Assembly (NCBI RefSeq): GCF_900155885.1
Contig: NZ_FTMB01000001.1
Span: 868,001 to 932,000, forward strand
Direction of reading: 5' to 3'
Source of the DNA: Rhizobium sp. RU20A
GTDB taxonomy: Bacteria > Pseudomonadota > Alphaproteobacteria > Rhizobiales > Rhizobiaceae
DNA: 64,000 nt
Of this stretch, positions 37,409 to 45,742 are shown piece after piece. Every line of letters starts with the position of its first letter. The stretch's first letter is position 1. Position numbers and translations under genes: made by a program. A model generated the notes under the pieces. That model searched no databases and was not told the DNA's origin. It saw only the letters and a program-made list of their open reading frames with translations.

Positions 37409-38347
37409 ATGAACGCCGGAACCCGAATGCCCGCCGCCGCCCCCCTTTCCGCCAATGTCAAAGGCGTCATCTTCATGGCACTCGCCATGGCCGGCTTCAG
37501 CATGAACGATGCGCTGGTGAAATCGGTGACCGGCGAGATGGGCACCGCCCAGATCATGTTCCTGCGCGGGTTGATGACCTCCGTGCTTGTCATTGCGCTG
37601 GCCTGGCAGTTTGGTGCGCTGCGGCCGGGCCGCATTGCCCTGACACCGGTACTGGCGCTGCGCATCTTCGCGGAAGTCGGCGCCTCCCTCACCTATATCA
37701 GCGCGCTCGGGCAGATCCCGCTCGCCAATGCCGCCGCCATCCTGCAGGCTTTGCCATTGGCGGTCACGCTCGGGGCCGCGCTGTTCCTCGGCGAACCCGT
37801 CGGCTGGCGGCGCTGGATGGCCATCGTCGTCGGCTTCATCGGCGTGCTGATCGTGCTGAGGCCCGGCCCGGAAGGCTTCACGCCGGCCGCCCTCAGCGTC
37901 GTCGCCTGCGTCGTCTTCGCCGCCATCCGTGATCTGTGCACGCGCCGCATCGCCCGCGAAGTGCCCTCGCTCTTCATCACCGTGCTGACCTCGGTCGTCA
38001 TCACGCTGGTCGGCGCTGCCCTGATCGGTCCCACCGGCGGCTGGCGGCCCGTCGGGCCCGAAAGCCTCGCGCATCTCGCCGGCGCGAGCTTCCTGCTGCT
38101 GATCGGCTACCAGTGCATTGTGCTCGCCATGCGCAACGGCGAAATCTCCTTTGTCGCGCCGTTCCGCTATACCAGCCTCATCTGGTCGATCGGGCTTGGC
38201 CTTATCTTCTTTGCGGAAGTGCCGGATGTCTGGATGGTCACCGGCATCCTCGTCATCGTCGGCTCGGGCCTCTACACCTTCTACCGGGAAAACCGCCGCC
38301 GCGTCGCCGCCATCGCGCAAACCTCCGAGCCGGGGACGCCGAAGTGA
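37409..38347 (+). CDS. DMT superfamily (EamA) transporter
   Basis: A 312-aa inner-membrane protein with ten predicted helices in two EamA repeats. The first is about residues 17-145 ([18 protein letters not shown] ... [21 protein letters not shown]). The second is about 160-295 ([18 protein letters not shown] ... [22 protein letters not shown]). The family exports or imports amino acids, vitamins and metabolites; the substrate cannot be read off. Its TGA overlaps the GTG start of mobA, so the two are translationally coupled. Confidence 0.92.
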   Translation: MNAGTRMPAAAPLSANVKGVIFMALAMAGFSMNDALVKSVTGEMGTAQIMFLRGLMTSVLVIALAWQFGALRPGRIALTPVLALRIFAEVGASLTYISALGQIPLANAAAILQALPLAVTLGAALFLGEPVGWRRWMAIVVGFIGVLIVLRPGPEGFTPAALSVVACVVFAAIRDLCTRRIAREVPSLFITVLTSVVITLVGAALIGPTGGWRPVGPESLAHLAGASFLLLIGYQCIVLAMRNGEISFVAPFRYTSLIWSIGLGLIFFAEVPDVWMVTGILVIVGSGLYTFYRENRRRVAAIAQTSEPGTPK

Positions 38348-38994
38348 GCGGCAAGCACACCATCCCCGCGGTGGTCCTCGCCGGTGGCCTCTCGCGCCGC
38401 ATGGGCACGGACAAGGCGACCGTCCTGCTCGCCGGCCGGCCCCTGCTTGCCCACATTCTCGCCCGTCTCGCGCCGCAAGCCTCGCCGCTCGCCATCAACC
38501 GGCCGGACATGACGGGAATCGCCCCGCCCGCAGATCCGCACGAGCTCGCGCCCCATCACCTCCCCGACCGCATAGTCGGCCGCCCCGGCCCGTTGGCCGG
38601 TGTCCACGCGGCCATGCTCTTCGCCCGCGAGATCGGCGCGCCGAGCATCCTGACCACGCCGATCGACGCCCCCTTCATCCCGATAGACCTCGCCGCCCGC
38701 CTCGCCGCCGCCCGCGACACCGCCGCCGACCCGGACCGCACCGTCATCGTTTCTGAAAGCGCGGGGCGCCTCCACCCGGTCGCAGCCCTCTGGCCCGCCG
38801 CCCTTGTCGAAAGCCTCGCCGATTTCGTCGCAACGGATGAAAAACGCCGCGTCACCGGATTCCTTGCCGGCCTCGACACCGTCACCGTGGCCTTTCCCGT
38901 GACGGAAACGCCGGCAGGTCCGCTCGATCCTTTCTTCAACATCAACACGCCGGAGGATCTGGCAACCGCCGCCCGCCTCCTGCCCTACACCTGA
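38344..38994 (+). CDS. mobA: Molybdenum cofactor guanylyltransferase MobA
   Basis: MobA attaches GMP to molybdopterin to give the bis-MGD cofactor of DMSO-reductase-family enzymes. It is read from a GTG that overlaps the upstream transporter stop (GTGA), giving 216 aa. The nucleotide-binding signature VVLAGGLSRRMGTDKA is near the N terminus. GPLAGVHAAM and TTPIDAPFIP (the metal-binding Asp region) follow, and FFNINTPEDL is the C-terminal family motif. mobB begins 8 bp after the stop. Confidence 0.95.
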   Translation: MSGKHTIPAVVLAGGLSRRMGTDKATVLLAGRPLLAHILARLAPQASPLAINRPDMTGIAPPADPHELAPHHLPDRIVGRPGPLAGVHAAMLFAREIGAPSILTTPIDAPFIPIDLAARLAAARDTAADPDRTVIVSESAGRLHPVAALWPAALVESLADFVATDEKRRVTGFLAGLDTVTVAFPVTETPAGPLDPFFNINTPEDLATAARLLPYT

Positions 38995-39002
38995 CAAGAG
39001 CG

Positions 39003-39569
39003 ATGAACGAGACAGACAGAAAGCCGCCGATCGTCGGCATTGCCGGCTGGAAGAACTCCGGCAAGACGGGCCTCACCGTCCGTCTCGTGGCCGAACTCAC
39101 CGCCCGCGGCCACCGCGTGTCGACCGTCAAGCATGCCCACCACGATTTCGACATCGACAAGGTCGGCGCCGACAGCTTCCGCCACCGCGAGGCCGGCGCC
39201 CACGAGGTCACCATCGTTTCCGGCACCCGCTTTGCGATCATGCACGAGCTGCGCGGCGCCCCTGAACCGGGCTTCGAGGAAATCCTGTCCCGCCTCGCCC
39301 CCTGCGACATCGTCATCGTCGAAGGCTACAAGCGCGAGCCCATTCCGAAGATCGAGGCCCGCCGGCTGGAGGCCGCCAACCGCACCCCGCTCGCCCCCTC
39401 CGACCCCCACATCGTCGCCATCGCCGCCGACCATGAGGTCACCGACACCACGCTCCCGGTCTTCGACCTCGACGATACCCGCGCGCTCGCCGATTTCGTG
39501 CAGCGCATTGCGGGGATCGGCGATGATTCGCGACGTGAGCAAACGGGTGGAAGGGATTCTGCGGGTTAG
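39003..39569 (+). CDS. mobB: Molybdopterin-guanine dinucleotide biosynthesis protein MobB
   Basis: A 188-aa GTP-binding P-loop protein that assists MobA. The Walker A motif GWKNSGKTGL is at about residues 17-26. STVKHAHHDFDIDKVGADSFRHREAGA is the conserved MobB segment, and VIVEGYKREPIPKIE holds the Walker B-like and family motif. The last 15 or so residues are charged and poorly conserved. It forms an operon with mobA and the EamA transporter. Confidence 0.95.
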   Translation: MNETDRKPPIVGIAGWKNSGKTGLTVRLVAELTARGHRVSTVKHAHHDFDIDKVGADSFRHREAGAHEVTIVSGTRFAIMHELRGAPEPGFEEILSRLAPCDIVIVEGYKREPIPKIEARRLEAANRTPLAPSDPHIVAIAADHEVTDTTLPVFDLDDTRALADFVQRIAGIGDDSRREQTGGRDSAG

Positions 39570-39629
39570 GGTTTTGATGTACTGAGGGCAGAGGGGGGTG
39601 TCCCACACGGCGCCCTATCCAAGCCCCCG

Positions 39630-40403
39630 CTAATCCGTCGTCCCGTCCGTCCCCCGCGCGCCGGCATCCTGAAGCCGCACGAACCTGTAGCCGCGCGCTT
39701 TCAGATCAAGAATGCCGCGCACCACGCCGGCGCCGGCCTCCCGGCCGGGCTGGTTGAGATGCGCGATGATCACGTCGCCATCCTTCGCCTTCGAGAAGGC
39801 CCGCTCGGCGGCAACGGCCCCGAGCATCGCGCCGCCATCGCCATTGATCGAAAAGCCCGCGACCGTCAGCCCAAGCCGGCGGATGTCCGCAATGGCGGAA
39901 GGCGAATATTTGGCCGTGGCGCCGCGAAACCAGCGGGGGGCGGCAAGGCCGCTCGCGGCAATCGCGCTTGCCCCGCCCGTCACCTCGCTCTCGACGGCCA
40001 CCGCACTGCCGGCCGCCGCAATGCCGTAGACCTTGAGGGGACGATCGACCGCCGGAACATGTTCGGCACCGTGATCCTCGACTTCGAAGAGATCGGGGTG
40101 GGCAGCAAAGAGCGCCGCGGTTGGCGCATTGTTCCGCAGCCAGCGGGCCGTGACGAAGATGGTCGCCGGGATGCGGTTGTCGATCAGTGTCGCAAGAATG
40201 CGCGCGTCCGTCTTGCCCATGCAGGCATCGAAGGTCAGCGCCACTCGCGGCGCATCCTTCGACGCTTCCGCCATGCGCAGATGCAGCCGAGGCTCGACCA
40301 GGCCATCCTGCCCGGCCTTGGCGAAGGGCACCGCCAGCGGCGCACAGGAGACAATCAGCGCAAGCGCGATGCCGGCACGACGGGAAACGGCGGAAAGCAG
40401 CAT
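39630..40403 (-). CDS. Secreted polysaccharide deacetylase family protein
   Basis: A 257-aa exported protein with a signal peptide (about residues 1-29, ending PFAKA). The NodB-homology motif 1 is ALTFDACMGKTD, which keeps one catalytic Asp but has AC in place of the second Asp-Gly. The metal-binding HxxxH-like motif is seen as DHGAEH. KDGDVIIAHLNQPG provides the late catalytic His. The substitution at motif 1 is shared by a subfamily, so activity is uncertain. It could act on peptidoglycan or surface glycans. Confidence 0.82.
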   Translation of the reverse strand: MLLSAVSRRAGIALALIVSCAPLAVPFAKAGQDGLVEPRLHLRMAEASKDAPRVALTFDACMGKTDARILATLIDNRIPATIFVTARWLRNNAPTAALFAAHPDLFEVEDHGAEHVPAVDRPLKVYGIAAAGSAVAVESEVTGGASAIAASGLAAPRWFRGATAKYSPSAIADIRRLGLTVAGFSINGDGGAMLGAVAAERAFSKAKDGDVIIAHLNQPGREAGAGVVRGILDLKARGYRFVRLQDAGARGTDGTTD

Positions 40404-40423
40404 GGAAAAGGACCGTAAAAGAG

Positions 40424-40453
40424 AACCGGCCCGCGGGACAGCGGGCCGGTTTA
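40424..40453 (-). terminator. Intrinsic terminator of the OmpA-family gene
   Basis: ACCGGCCCGC pairs with GCGGGCCGGT around a 6-base loop. On the minus strand the hairpin is followed by TCTCTTTT. It lies about 50 bp beyond the OmpA-family stop and just before the deacetylase start, separating the two transcripts. Confidence 0.75.
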
Positions 40454-40504
40454 TCAGATCGCCTAGCACTGTGGCGGCAGCATGTCAGGCCGCCACGCCA
40501 AGCA

Positions 40505-42757
40505 TCAGTTCGCCTGGGCGACCGGGCGCACCAGCGGCGTGACACGGCGGATGGTCACGCGGCGGTTCTGCTGCTCCGCCGACTGCGTGCGCACCTTCAG
40601 GAAGCGCTCGCCGTAGCCTTGCGTCACGAGGTTTTCCGGCGGGATGCCGTAGACTTCGGTGAGGAGCACGGCGACGCTTTCGGCGCGCTTGTCGGACAGG
40701 ATCAGGTTCGACTGGTCCGAACCCACCGCATCCGTGTGACCTTCGATGAAGAAGGTCTCGCCCGGATCCTTCTCAAGGATCTGGTTCATGGCATCGGCCA
40801 CCTTGCGCATGGTCTTGGCCTGCGTCATCGAGACCTCGGCACTGCCCGTCGCGAAGGTGATCGTATCGAGGTCGATACGGCGTACCTTGTCGCGAAGACG
40901 CGCGGAGGTACGGACTTCATCGATCGTGTAGACGCGCTCGACGCGCTCCACCGGCGGCTCGGAGAGGAACTCGTAGTAATCCCGATCCGGCTCTTCCGAA
41001 TAATCGACGATGTAATCCCGCACGGGAATGCGAAGACGCATCGGCGGCAGCTCGTAGCCGACGTCCACCAGTTGCGGGCGGCGCGGACCCTCATCGGCCT
41101 CCGGCGCATAGACCAGCAGATATTCCTCGCCGTCCCGGCCGATGCGCGAGCGCTGGATCACGTCGCCGTACCGATTGTAGACGGTGACGATCTGCACGCC
41201 GTTCTCGCGCACGATCGTCTCGCGGGTGCGGCCACGCGACAACTCGTCGTAATAGACCTCCTCGGCATCACGGCGCAGTCGCGGACGCTCGTCACCGCGA
41301 ACAATGATTCGGTCGCCGACGGCCAGAACCGTGCGGTTGTCGATCTGCTGCTCGACCCGGACCTGCGTCACCTCGTTGTTGATGACCGTGTTGTTGTTGT
41401 TGTTGTTCACAACCGTGTTGTTCGTGGTGTTGTTCACCTCGGTATTGTTGGTCGTGTTGTTGATCACCGTATTGTTGATGATGGTGTTGTTGACGATGTT
41501 GGTCGTCTGCGGCACCGCAAACTGCGGGGCCTCCTGCACACGCGTGCCCTCTTCCGTCAGGCGCGCCTTGACGGTTGCAGGATCGACGGTCTGGCCTTCC
41601 TGCACAAGGGCGGCCTGCGCATCCGCATCGGTCGTCGGCGGCGGAGCCTGCTCCTGCGCCTGGATTTCCTGCCGCAGGGCCCGGCGCTGCTCGCGCGCCG
41701 CCTGGCCGCCCTGAAGATCGGCATCCTTGTCACTGTCGAGCACCGCCGCACCATTTTCGACCGGCAGCACGATCGTCTCGTTGGTCGAAGCCGGATCGGC
41801 GGCGATCTGCTGTTTCTGCTCTTCGCTCTGGTTGTCGACGACAGGCTCGACCGGCTGCGCTGCGGGCTGCTCGGCCTGCTGCTCCGCCGGCGGCTGCTGG
41901 GCGGGATCGGCCGGCTGCTGCGCCTGATCCGTCACCGGAGGCTGCTCGGCGGGTTGCTGGGCTTGGTCTGCTGGAGGCTGCTGCGCGGGGTCGGCAGGCT
42001 GCTCAGCCTGATCCGTGACCGGCGGCTGCCCCTGATCCGGCGTGGACGGCTGCTGCGCCTGATCGGGCGCCGGGGCCGGAACCGGGCAATCGGCCGGGCG
42101 CTCTGCCCCCTCCGGCACGGCGCAGGGATCGGCCGTCTGCTGCTGTTGCTGCTGCTGGGCCTCTTCGGCAGCCTGACGCTGCTGCTCTTCAGCGGCCTGC
42201 TGCTCGGCCTGGCGCTTGGCCTCTTCCTCGGCAGCCTGGCGCTGCTGTTCTTCAGCCGCCTGCTGCTCGGCCTGGCGCTGGGCCTCCTGCTCGGCCGCCT
42301 GACGCTGCTGCTCTTCGGCGGCCTGTTGCTCCGCCTGGCGCTTGGCTTCTTCCTCGGCCGCCTGACGCTGCTGTTCTTCCGCCGCCTGCTGCTCGGCCTG
42401 GCGCTTGGCTTCTTCCTCGGCCGCCTGACGCTGCTGCTCTTCCGCCGCCTGCTGCTCGGCCTGGCGCTTCGCCTCTTCCTCGGCAGCCTGACGCTGCTGC
42501 TCCTCCGCGGCCTGCTGCTCGGCCTGGCGCTTGGCCTCTTCCTCGGCAGCCTGCTGTTCGGCTTGCCGCTTGGCTTCCTCCTGCTGCTGGAGAAGCAGAA
42601 GCTCCTCCTGCGAGGGACCGCCCTCGGCCGGCTGCTCTTCGGCCTGAGCCACCTCGAAGGAGCGCATGAGATTCTCGGCCATCGCCGGCGGAACGGCGAC
42701 GGACAAGGCCAGCCACGGCATCGCCACGGTCGCAAACAGCTTGCTACGATAGGTCAT
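40505..42757 (-). CDS. OmpA-family protein with long Glu/Gln/Ala repeat and Asn-rich segment
   Basis: A 750-aa exported protein (signal peptide to about residue 27, PPAMA). Residues 50-200 are a highly charged Gln/Glu/Ala/Lys/Arg helix built from 21-residue repeats. A Pro/Gln-rich linker (about 205-300) and a segment of Asn-Asn-Thr triplets (about 418-462) follow. A conserved rhizobial domain comes next, and finally an OmpA-like peptidoglycan-binding domain (about 635-745) with TFATGSAEVS, FIEGHTDAVGSDQSN and LSDKRAESV. The last domain should anchor the protein to peptidoglycan, and the helical part could span the periplasm. It is monocistronic with its own terminator. Some homologs are annotated simply as OmpA family. 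Confidence 0.93.
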   Translation of the reverse strand: MTYRSKLFATVAMPWLALSVAVPPAMAENLMRSFEVAQAEEQPAEGGPSQEELLLLQQQEEAKRQAEQQAAEEEAKRQAEQQAAEEQQRQAAEEEAKRQAEQQAAEEQQRQAAEEEAKRQAEQQAAEEQQRQAAEEEAKRQAEQQAAEEQQRQAAEQEAQRQAEQQAAEEQQRQAAEEEAKRQAEQQAAEEQQRQAAEEAQQQQQQQTADPCAVPEGAERPADCPVPAPAPDQAQQPSTPDQGQPPVTDQAEQPADPAQQPPADQAQQPAEQPPVTDQAQQPADPAQQPPAEQQAEQPAAQPVEPVVDNQSEEQKQQIAADPASTNETIVLPVENGAAVLDSDKDADLQGGQAAREQRRALRQEIQAQEQAPPPTTDADAQAALVQEGQTVDPATVKARLTEEGTRVQEAPQFAVPQTTNIVNNTIINNTVINNTTNNTEVNNTTNNTVVNNNNNNTVINNEVTQVRVEQQIDNRTVLAVGDRIIVRGDERPRLRRDAEEVYYDELSRGRTRETIVRENGVQIVTVYNRYGDVIQRSRIGRDGEEYLLVYAPEADEGPRRPQLVDVGYELPPMRLRIPVRDYIVDYSEEPDRDYYEFLSEPPVERVERVYTIDEVRTSARLRDKVRRIDLDTITFATGSAEVSMTQAKTMRKVADAMNQILEKDPGETFFIEGHTDAVGSDQSNLILSDKRAESVAVLLTEVYGIPPENLVTQGYGERFLKVRTQSAEQQNRRVTIRRVTPLVRPVAQAN
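41374..41505 (-). repeat. Asn-Asn-Thr triplet repeat within the OmpA-family gene
   Basis: GTTGTT-rich DNA on the plus strand encodes, on the minus strand, about 44 residues dominated by NNT, INN and VNN triplets. The runs NNNNNN and VINNTTNNTEV are visible. Low sequence complexity makes this a site of possible slippage. Confidence 0.85.
42173..42550 (-). repeat. Six 63-bp tandem repeats within the OmpA-family gene
   Basis: Residues 70-195 are six 21-residue units close to AAEEEAKRQAEQQ followed by AAEEQQRQ. Only the fifth unit shows conspicuous substitutions (EQEAQRQ). The DNA copies are highly similar, so copy number may vary between strains. Confidence 0.9.
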
Positions 42758-43148
42758 TCTGTTTCCTCTCGATTCGTGTCTGGCCGTTCTTCCCGCAGGA
42801 AGCCGGCCTTTTTTCGTCCGCGCTCGCCAAAGGCGCGCAGCGGGGCAGATCAGGGTGTCGCACGCGGCATCGTCGTGCGGCGCGAACCCAGCTTCAGGGC
42901 TGCAAGGGGTAGCGATCCCGCGCTTAACCTCGGCTGAACGTAGCGTTCATCTTTCATTCGCAAAGGGGCCGGCCGCTCTTTCTCAAGGCGGCGCCCGCCA
43001 TTGTCATCCTCAAAGGGACTACGCTCATTTTTGAGTTGATTTCGGCCCGGCAGGCGTAGAAGTATCGGCACGGGCAGCGAAAAAAATGCGCGCCTGCGGG
43101 CTCGGGGAGGAATGATTGTCTCCGATGCCGACAACATAGGGGAATTTT
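42758..43148. other. Intergenic region between divergent OmpA-family and ABC transporter genes
   Basis: 391 bp with no supported gene. It contains a terminator-like hairpin at 42782-42814 in the leader of the OmpA-family gene. The ABC transporter promoter presumably lies near 43020-43120. Confidence 0.55.
42782..42814 (+). terminator. Terminator-like hairpin in the OmpA-family gene leader
   Basis: GGCCG-tt-CTTCC (42782-42793) pairs with GGAAG-CCGGCC (42798-42808), with a small bulge, followed by TTTTTT on the plus strand. It would end rightward (antisense) transcription. On the minus strand the same hairpin lies in the leader about 25 bases before the start codon. Confidence 0.5.
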
Positions 43149-43931
43149 ATGCGTATCTTCGCACGATTGGCCGGCGCCGCCACGGTCGCCATCCTCGCTC
43201 TTTCGGCAGGCTCCGCCCTTGCCGATGGCGAGAAGATCATCATGGGCACGGAAGGCGCCTACCCGCCCTTCAACAATCTGGAAGCCGACGGCTCGCTCAC
43301 CGGTTTCGACATCGACATCGCCAAAGCGCTCTGCGCCGAGATGAAGGCCGAATGCACCTTCGTCACCCAGGAGTGGGATGGCGCGATCCCGGCGCTAAAC
43401 GCCAAGAAGTTCGACGCCTTCATCGCCTCCATGTCGATCACCGCCGAGCGCAAGGAGAAGGTCGACTTCACCAAGAAGTACTACAACACGCCGCCGGCCA
43501 TCGCCGTGCCGAAGGATTCGCCGATCACGGAAGCGACCGAGGCGGCGCTTGCCGGCAAGGCCCTTGGCGCCCAGTCCTCCACCACCCATTCCAACTATGC
43601 CGAAGCGCATATGAAGGGCGCCGAGCTCAAGCTTTACCCGACCGCCGACGAATACAAGCTCGACATCGCCAACGGCCGCATCGATGCCGTCATCGACGAC
43701 GTCGTGGTGCTCTCCGAATGGCTGAAGACCGACGACGGCACCTGCTGCAAGCTGCTCGGCACGCTGCCCGTCGATCCCGTCATCAATGGCGAAGGTGCCG
43801 GCATTGCGCTGCGCAAGGGTGACGACGCCCTGCGCGAAAAGCTCAATGCCGCCATCGACGCCATCCGCGCCAATGGCAAGTACAAGGAAATCAACGCCAA
43901 ATACTTCGATTTCGACGTTTACGGCGGCTGA
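43149..43931 (+). CDS. Polar amino-acid ABC transporter substrate-binding protein
   Basis: A 260-aa periplasmic binding protein of family 3 (HisJ/ArgT/LAO type). The signal peptide RIFARLAGAATVAILALSAG is cleaved after ALA. The start of the mature domain, GTEGAYPPFNNLEADGSLTGFDIDIAKALCAEM, is the family signature. FDAFIASMSITAERKEKVDFTKKYY follows, with the conserved Arg that binds the ligand carboxylate. Lys/Arg/ornithine or His are the likely ligands. Two permease genes follow, but no ATPase gene is nearby. Confidence 0.94.
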   Translation: MRIFARLAGAATVAILALSAGSALADGEKIIMGTEGAYPPFNNLEADGSLTGFDIDIAKALCAEMKAECTFVTQEWDGAIPALNAKKFDAFIASMSITAERKEKVDFTKKYYNTPPAIAVPKDSPITEATEAALAGKALGAQSSTTHSNYAEAHMKGAELKLYPTADEYKLDIANGRIDAVIDDVVVLSEWLKTDDGTCCKLLGTLPVDPVINGEGAGIALRKGDDALREKLNAAIDAIRANGKYKEINAKYFDFDVYGG

Positions 43932-43948
43932 TGCCCTTCAACTGAGAT

Positions 43949-43985
43949 GGGGATGCGCGGCGCAAGGCTCACGCGGCGCATCCCG
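43949..43985 (+). promoter_or_regulatory. Intercistronic hairpin after the binding-protein gene
   Basis: GGATGCGCGGC and its near-perfect inverse GCGGCGCATCC (10 of 11 paired) form a hairpin 18 bp after the stop, with no T run. Such structures commonly protect the binding-protein mRNA so that it is made in excess over the permeases. Confidence 0.55.
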
Positions 43986-44109
43986 GCACCTTGCAAACAC
44001 TGCAAAAACAACGACAAGAACAGCCGGCCGAAGGCGCCGCACACCGAAAGACCCCGCTGGGGCCGAATGGTGCGACGCCAAAGCGACAGGCTGAGGGGAA
44101 AAATCCGGC

Positions 44110-44913
44110 ATGAGCGGTCTTTTTGCCGCCATCTCATCCGCGATCGGATGGGTCCTGTCCATCATCGATCCGTTCTGCGGACCGCTCGGCGTCTTCACCT
44201 GGCTGGCGGGCGGCTCGCTGCTGGCCTGCGGCGATACGGGCTGGGGCGACGAGATCGCGCAAGGTTTTCTCGTGACGGCAAGCCTTGCCATCGCCACCCT
44301 GCCGCTCGGCCTTGCCATGGGCTTCTTCGTCGCGCTTGCCAAGCGCTCCGCCGAGCCGCAACTGCGCCTCGCCGCCAATATCTACACCACCATCTTTCGC
44401 GGCCTGCCAGAGCTTTTGACGCTCTTCATCGTCTATTACGGCCTGCAGATCCTCGTGCAGCAGGCGCTGGCAGCGATCGGCTATGAGGGTCCGATCGAGA
44501 TCAACACCTTTGCCGCCGGCATGATCGCGCTCGGCGTTGTGTTCTCCGCCTACTGCTCGGAGGTGCTGCAATCGGCCTTTCAGGCCATTCCGCGCGGCCA
44601 GTACGAAGCGGGCGCTGCGCTCGGTCTTCGCCCCGGCCAGACCATGCGCAAGATCATCCTGCCGCAGTTGGTCCGCATCGCGCTGCCCGGCCTCGGCAAT
44701 CTCTGGATGGCGCTCTTGAAGGATACCGCGCTCGTCTCGGTCATTGGCCTTTCCGACATCCTGCGCCAGACCGGCATCGCGGCCCGCGTCACCAAGCAGG
44801 CCTTCGAATTCTTCGGGATCGCCTGCCTGCTCTTCCTCGTGCTGGCGCTGATCTCCTCCATCGTCTTCGCCGCCATCGAGCGCCGCTTCAATCGCTCGGA
44901 GGTGCGCCGATGA
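44110..44913 (+). CDS. Polar amino-acid ABC transporter permease (HisQ-like)
   Basis: A 267-aa inner-membrane protein with five or six helices. The BPD_transp_1 ATPase-contact loop is AIPRGQYEAGAALGLRPGQTMRKIILPQ (EAAxxxG-type coupling helix). IFRGLPELLTLFIVYYGLQ is the typical start of the HisM/HisQ domain. It overlaps the next permease by 4 bp (ATGA). It lies 178 bp after the binding protein, separated by a hairpin. Confidence 0.93.
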   Translation: MSGLFAAISSAIGWVLSIIDPFCGPLGVFTWLAGGSLLACGDTGWGDEIAQGFLVTASLAIATLPLGLAMGFFVALAKRSAEPQLRLAANIYTTIFRGLPELLTLFIVYYGLQILVQQALAAIGYEGPIEINTFAAGMIALGVVFSAYCSEVLQSAFQAIPRGQYEAGAALGLRPGQTMRKIILPQLVRIALPGLGNLWMALLKDTALVSVIGLSDILRQTGIAARVTKQAFEFFGIACLLFLVLALISSIVFAAIERRFNRSEVRR

Positions 44914-45740
44914 GCCACGTCACCACCCTCATCCCGCCCTCCCCGCCGCCACCGGCCGAAGCGCGGCCCTATACGCTGCAGCGCTTCCTTGGCTCCGTCA
45001 CCCTCGGCATTTGGCTTGCCCTCTCGGTCGGTCTCTTCCTCACCATCGTCAACGGCTGGGATCCGGAGAAATTCGCCAGATACGGCCCGAACTTTCTCTC
45101 CGGCCTCGGCGTCACGCTGACGCTGGTCGGCTCCTCGATCGTACTCGGCGCGCTGCTCTCGCTGCCGATCGCCGCCGCCCGCATGTCGAACAACAAGTTC
45201 GCCTCCTGGGCGGCCTACATCTACATCTATCTCTTCCGCGGCACGCCGCTGATCACCCAGCTCTTCCTGATCTACTACGGCTTCGGCAGCTTCCGCCCGG
45301 AGTTGGAGGCGCTCGGGCTCTGGTGGTTCTTCCGTGATGCCTGGAACTGCGCCCTCTTCGCCTTCGTGCTCAACACCGCCGCCTACCAGGCCGAAATCCT
45401 GCGCGGCGCCATCAACTCCGTCCCGCGCGGCCAGCACGAAGGCGCCGCAGCCCTCGGCCTTTCGAAGCGCATCGCCTTTTACCGGATCATCCTGCCGCAG
45501 GCCATGATCGTGGCGCTGCGCCCCTACGGCAACGAGATCATCCTGATGATCAAGGGCTCCGCCATCGTCGCAATCGTCACCGTCTTCGACCTCATGGGCG
45601 AAACACGCCGCGCCTTCTCGCGCACCTTCGACTACCAGATGTACCTCTGGGCCGCCGTACTGTACCTGATGATGGTCGAGATCCTGCGCAACCTCTGGAA
45701 CTGGCTGGAACAGCGCCTGACGCGGCATTTGAAGCGGTGA
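44910..45740 (+). CDS. Polar amino-acid ABC transporter permease (HisM-like)
   Basis: A 276-aa inner-membrane protein and the second half of the heterodimeric permease. The coupling loop is SVPRGQHEGAAALGLSKRIAFYRIILPQ and the entry motif is LFRGTPLITQLFLIYYG. A Pro-rich cytoplasmic N terminus (IPPSPPPPAEARP) precedes the first helix. The expected ATP-binding subunit does not follow; the next DNA is a heptamer repeat and then usg. Confidence 0.93.
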   Translation: MSHVTTLIPPSPPPPAEARPYTLQRFLGSVTLGIWLALSVGLFLTIVNGWDPEKFARYGPNFLSGLGVTLTLVGSSIVLGALLSLPIAAARMSNNKFASWAAYIYIYLFRGTPLITQLFLIYYGFGSFRPELEALGLWWFFRDAWNCALFAFVLNTAAYQAEILRGAINSVPRGQHEGAAALGLSKRIAFYRIILPQAMIVALRPYGNEIILMIKGSAIVAIVTVFDLMGETRRAFSRTFDYQMYLWAAVLYLMMVEILRNLWNWLEQRLTRHLKR

Positions 45741-45742
45741 GG

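Noticed and set aside
40187-42937. A 916-codon plus-strand frame opposite the OmpA-family gene
   Set aside because: Its Leu/Gly-rich repeats are only the reverse reading of the Glu/Gln repeat. The minus-strand gene has a signal peptide and an OmpA domain.
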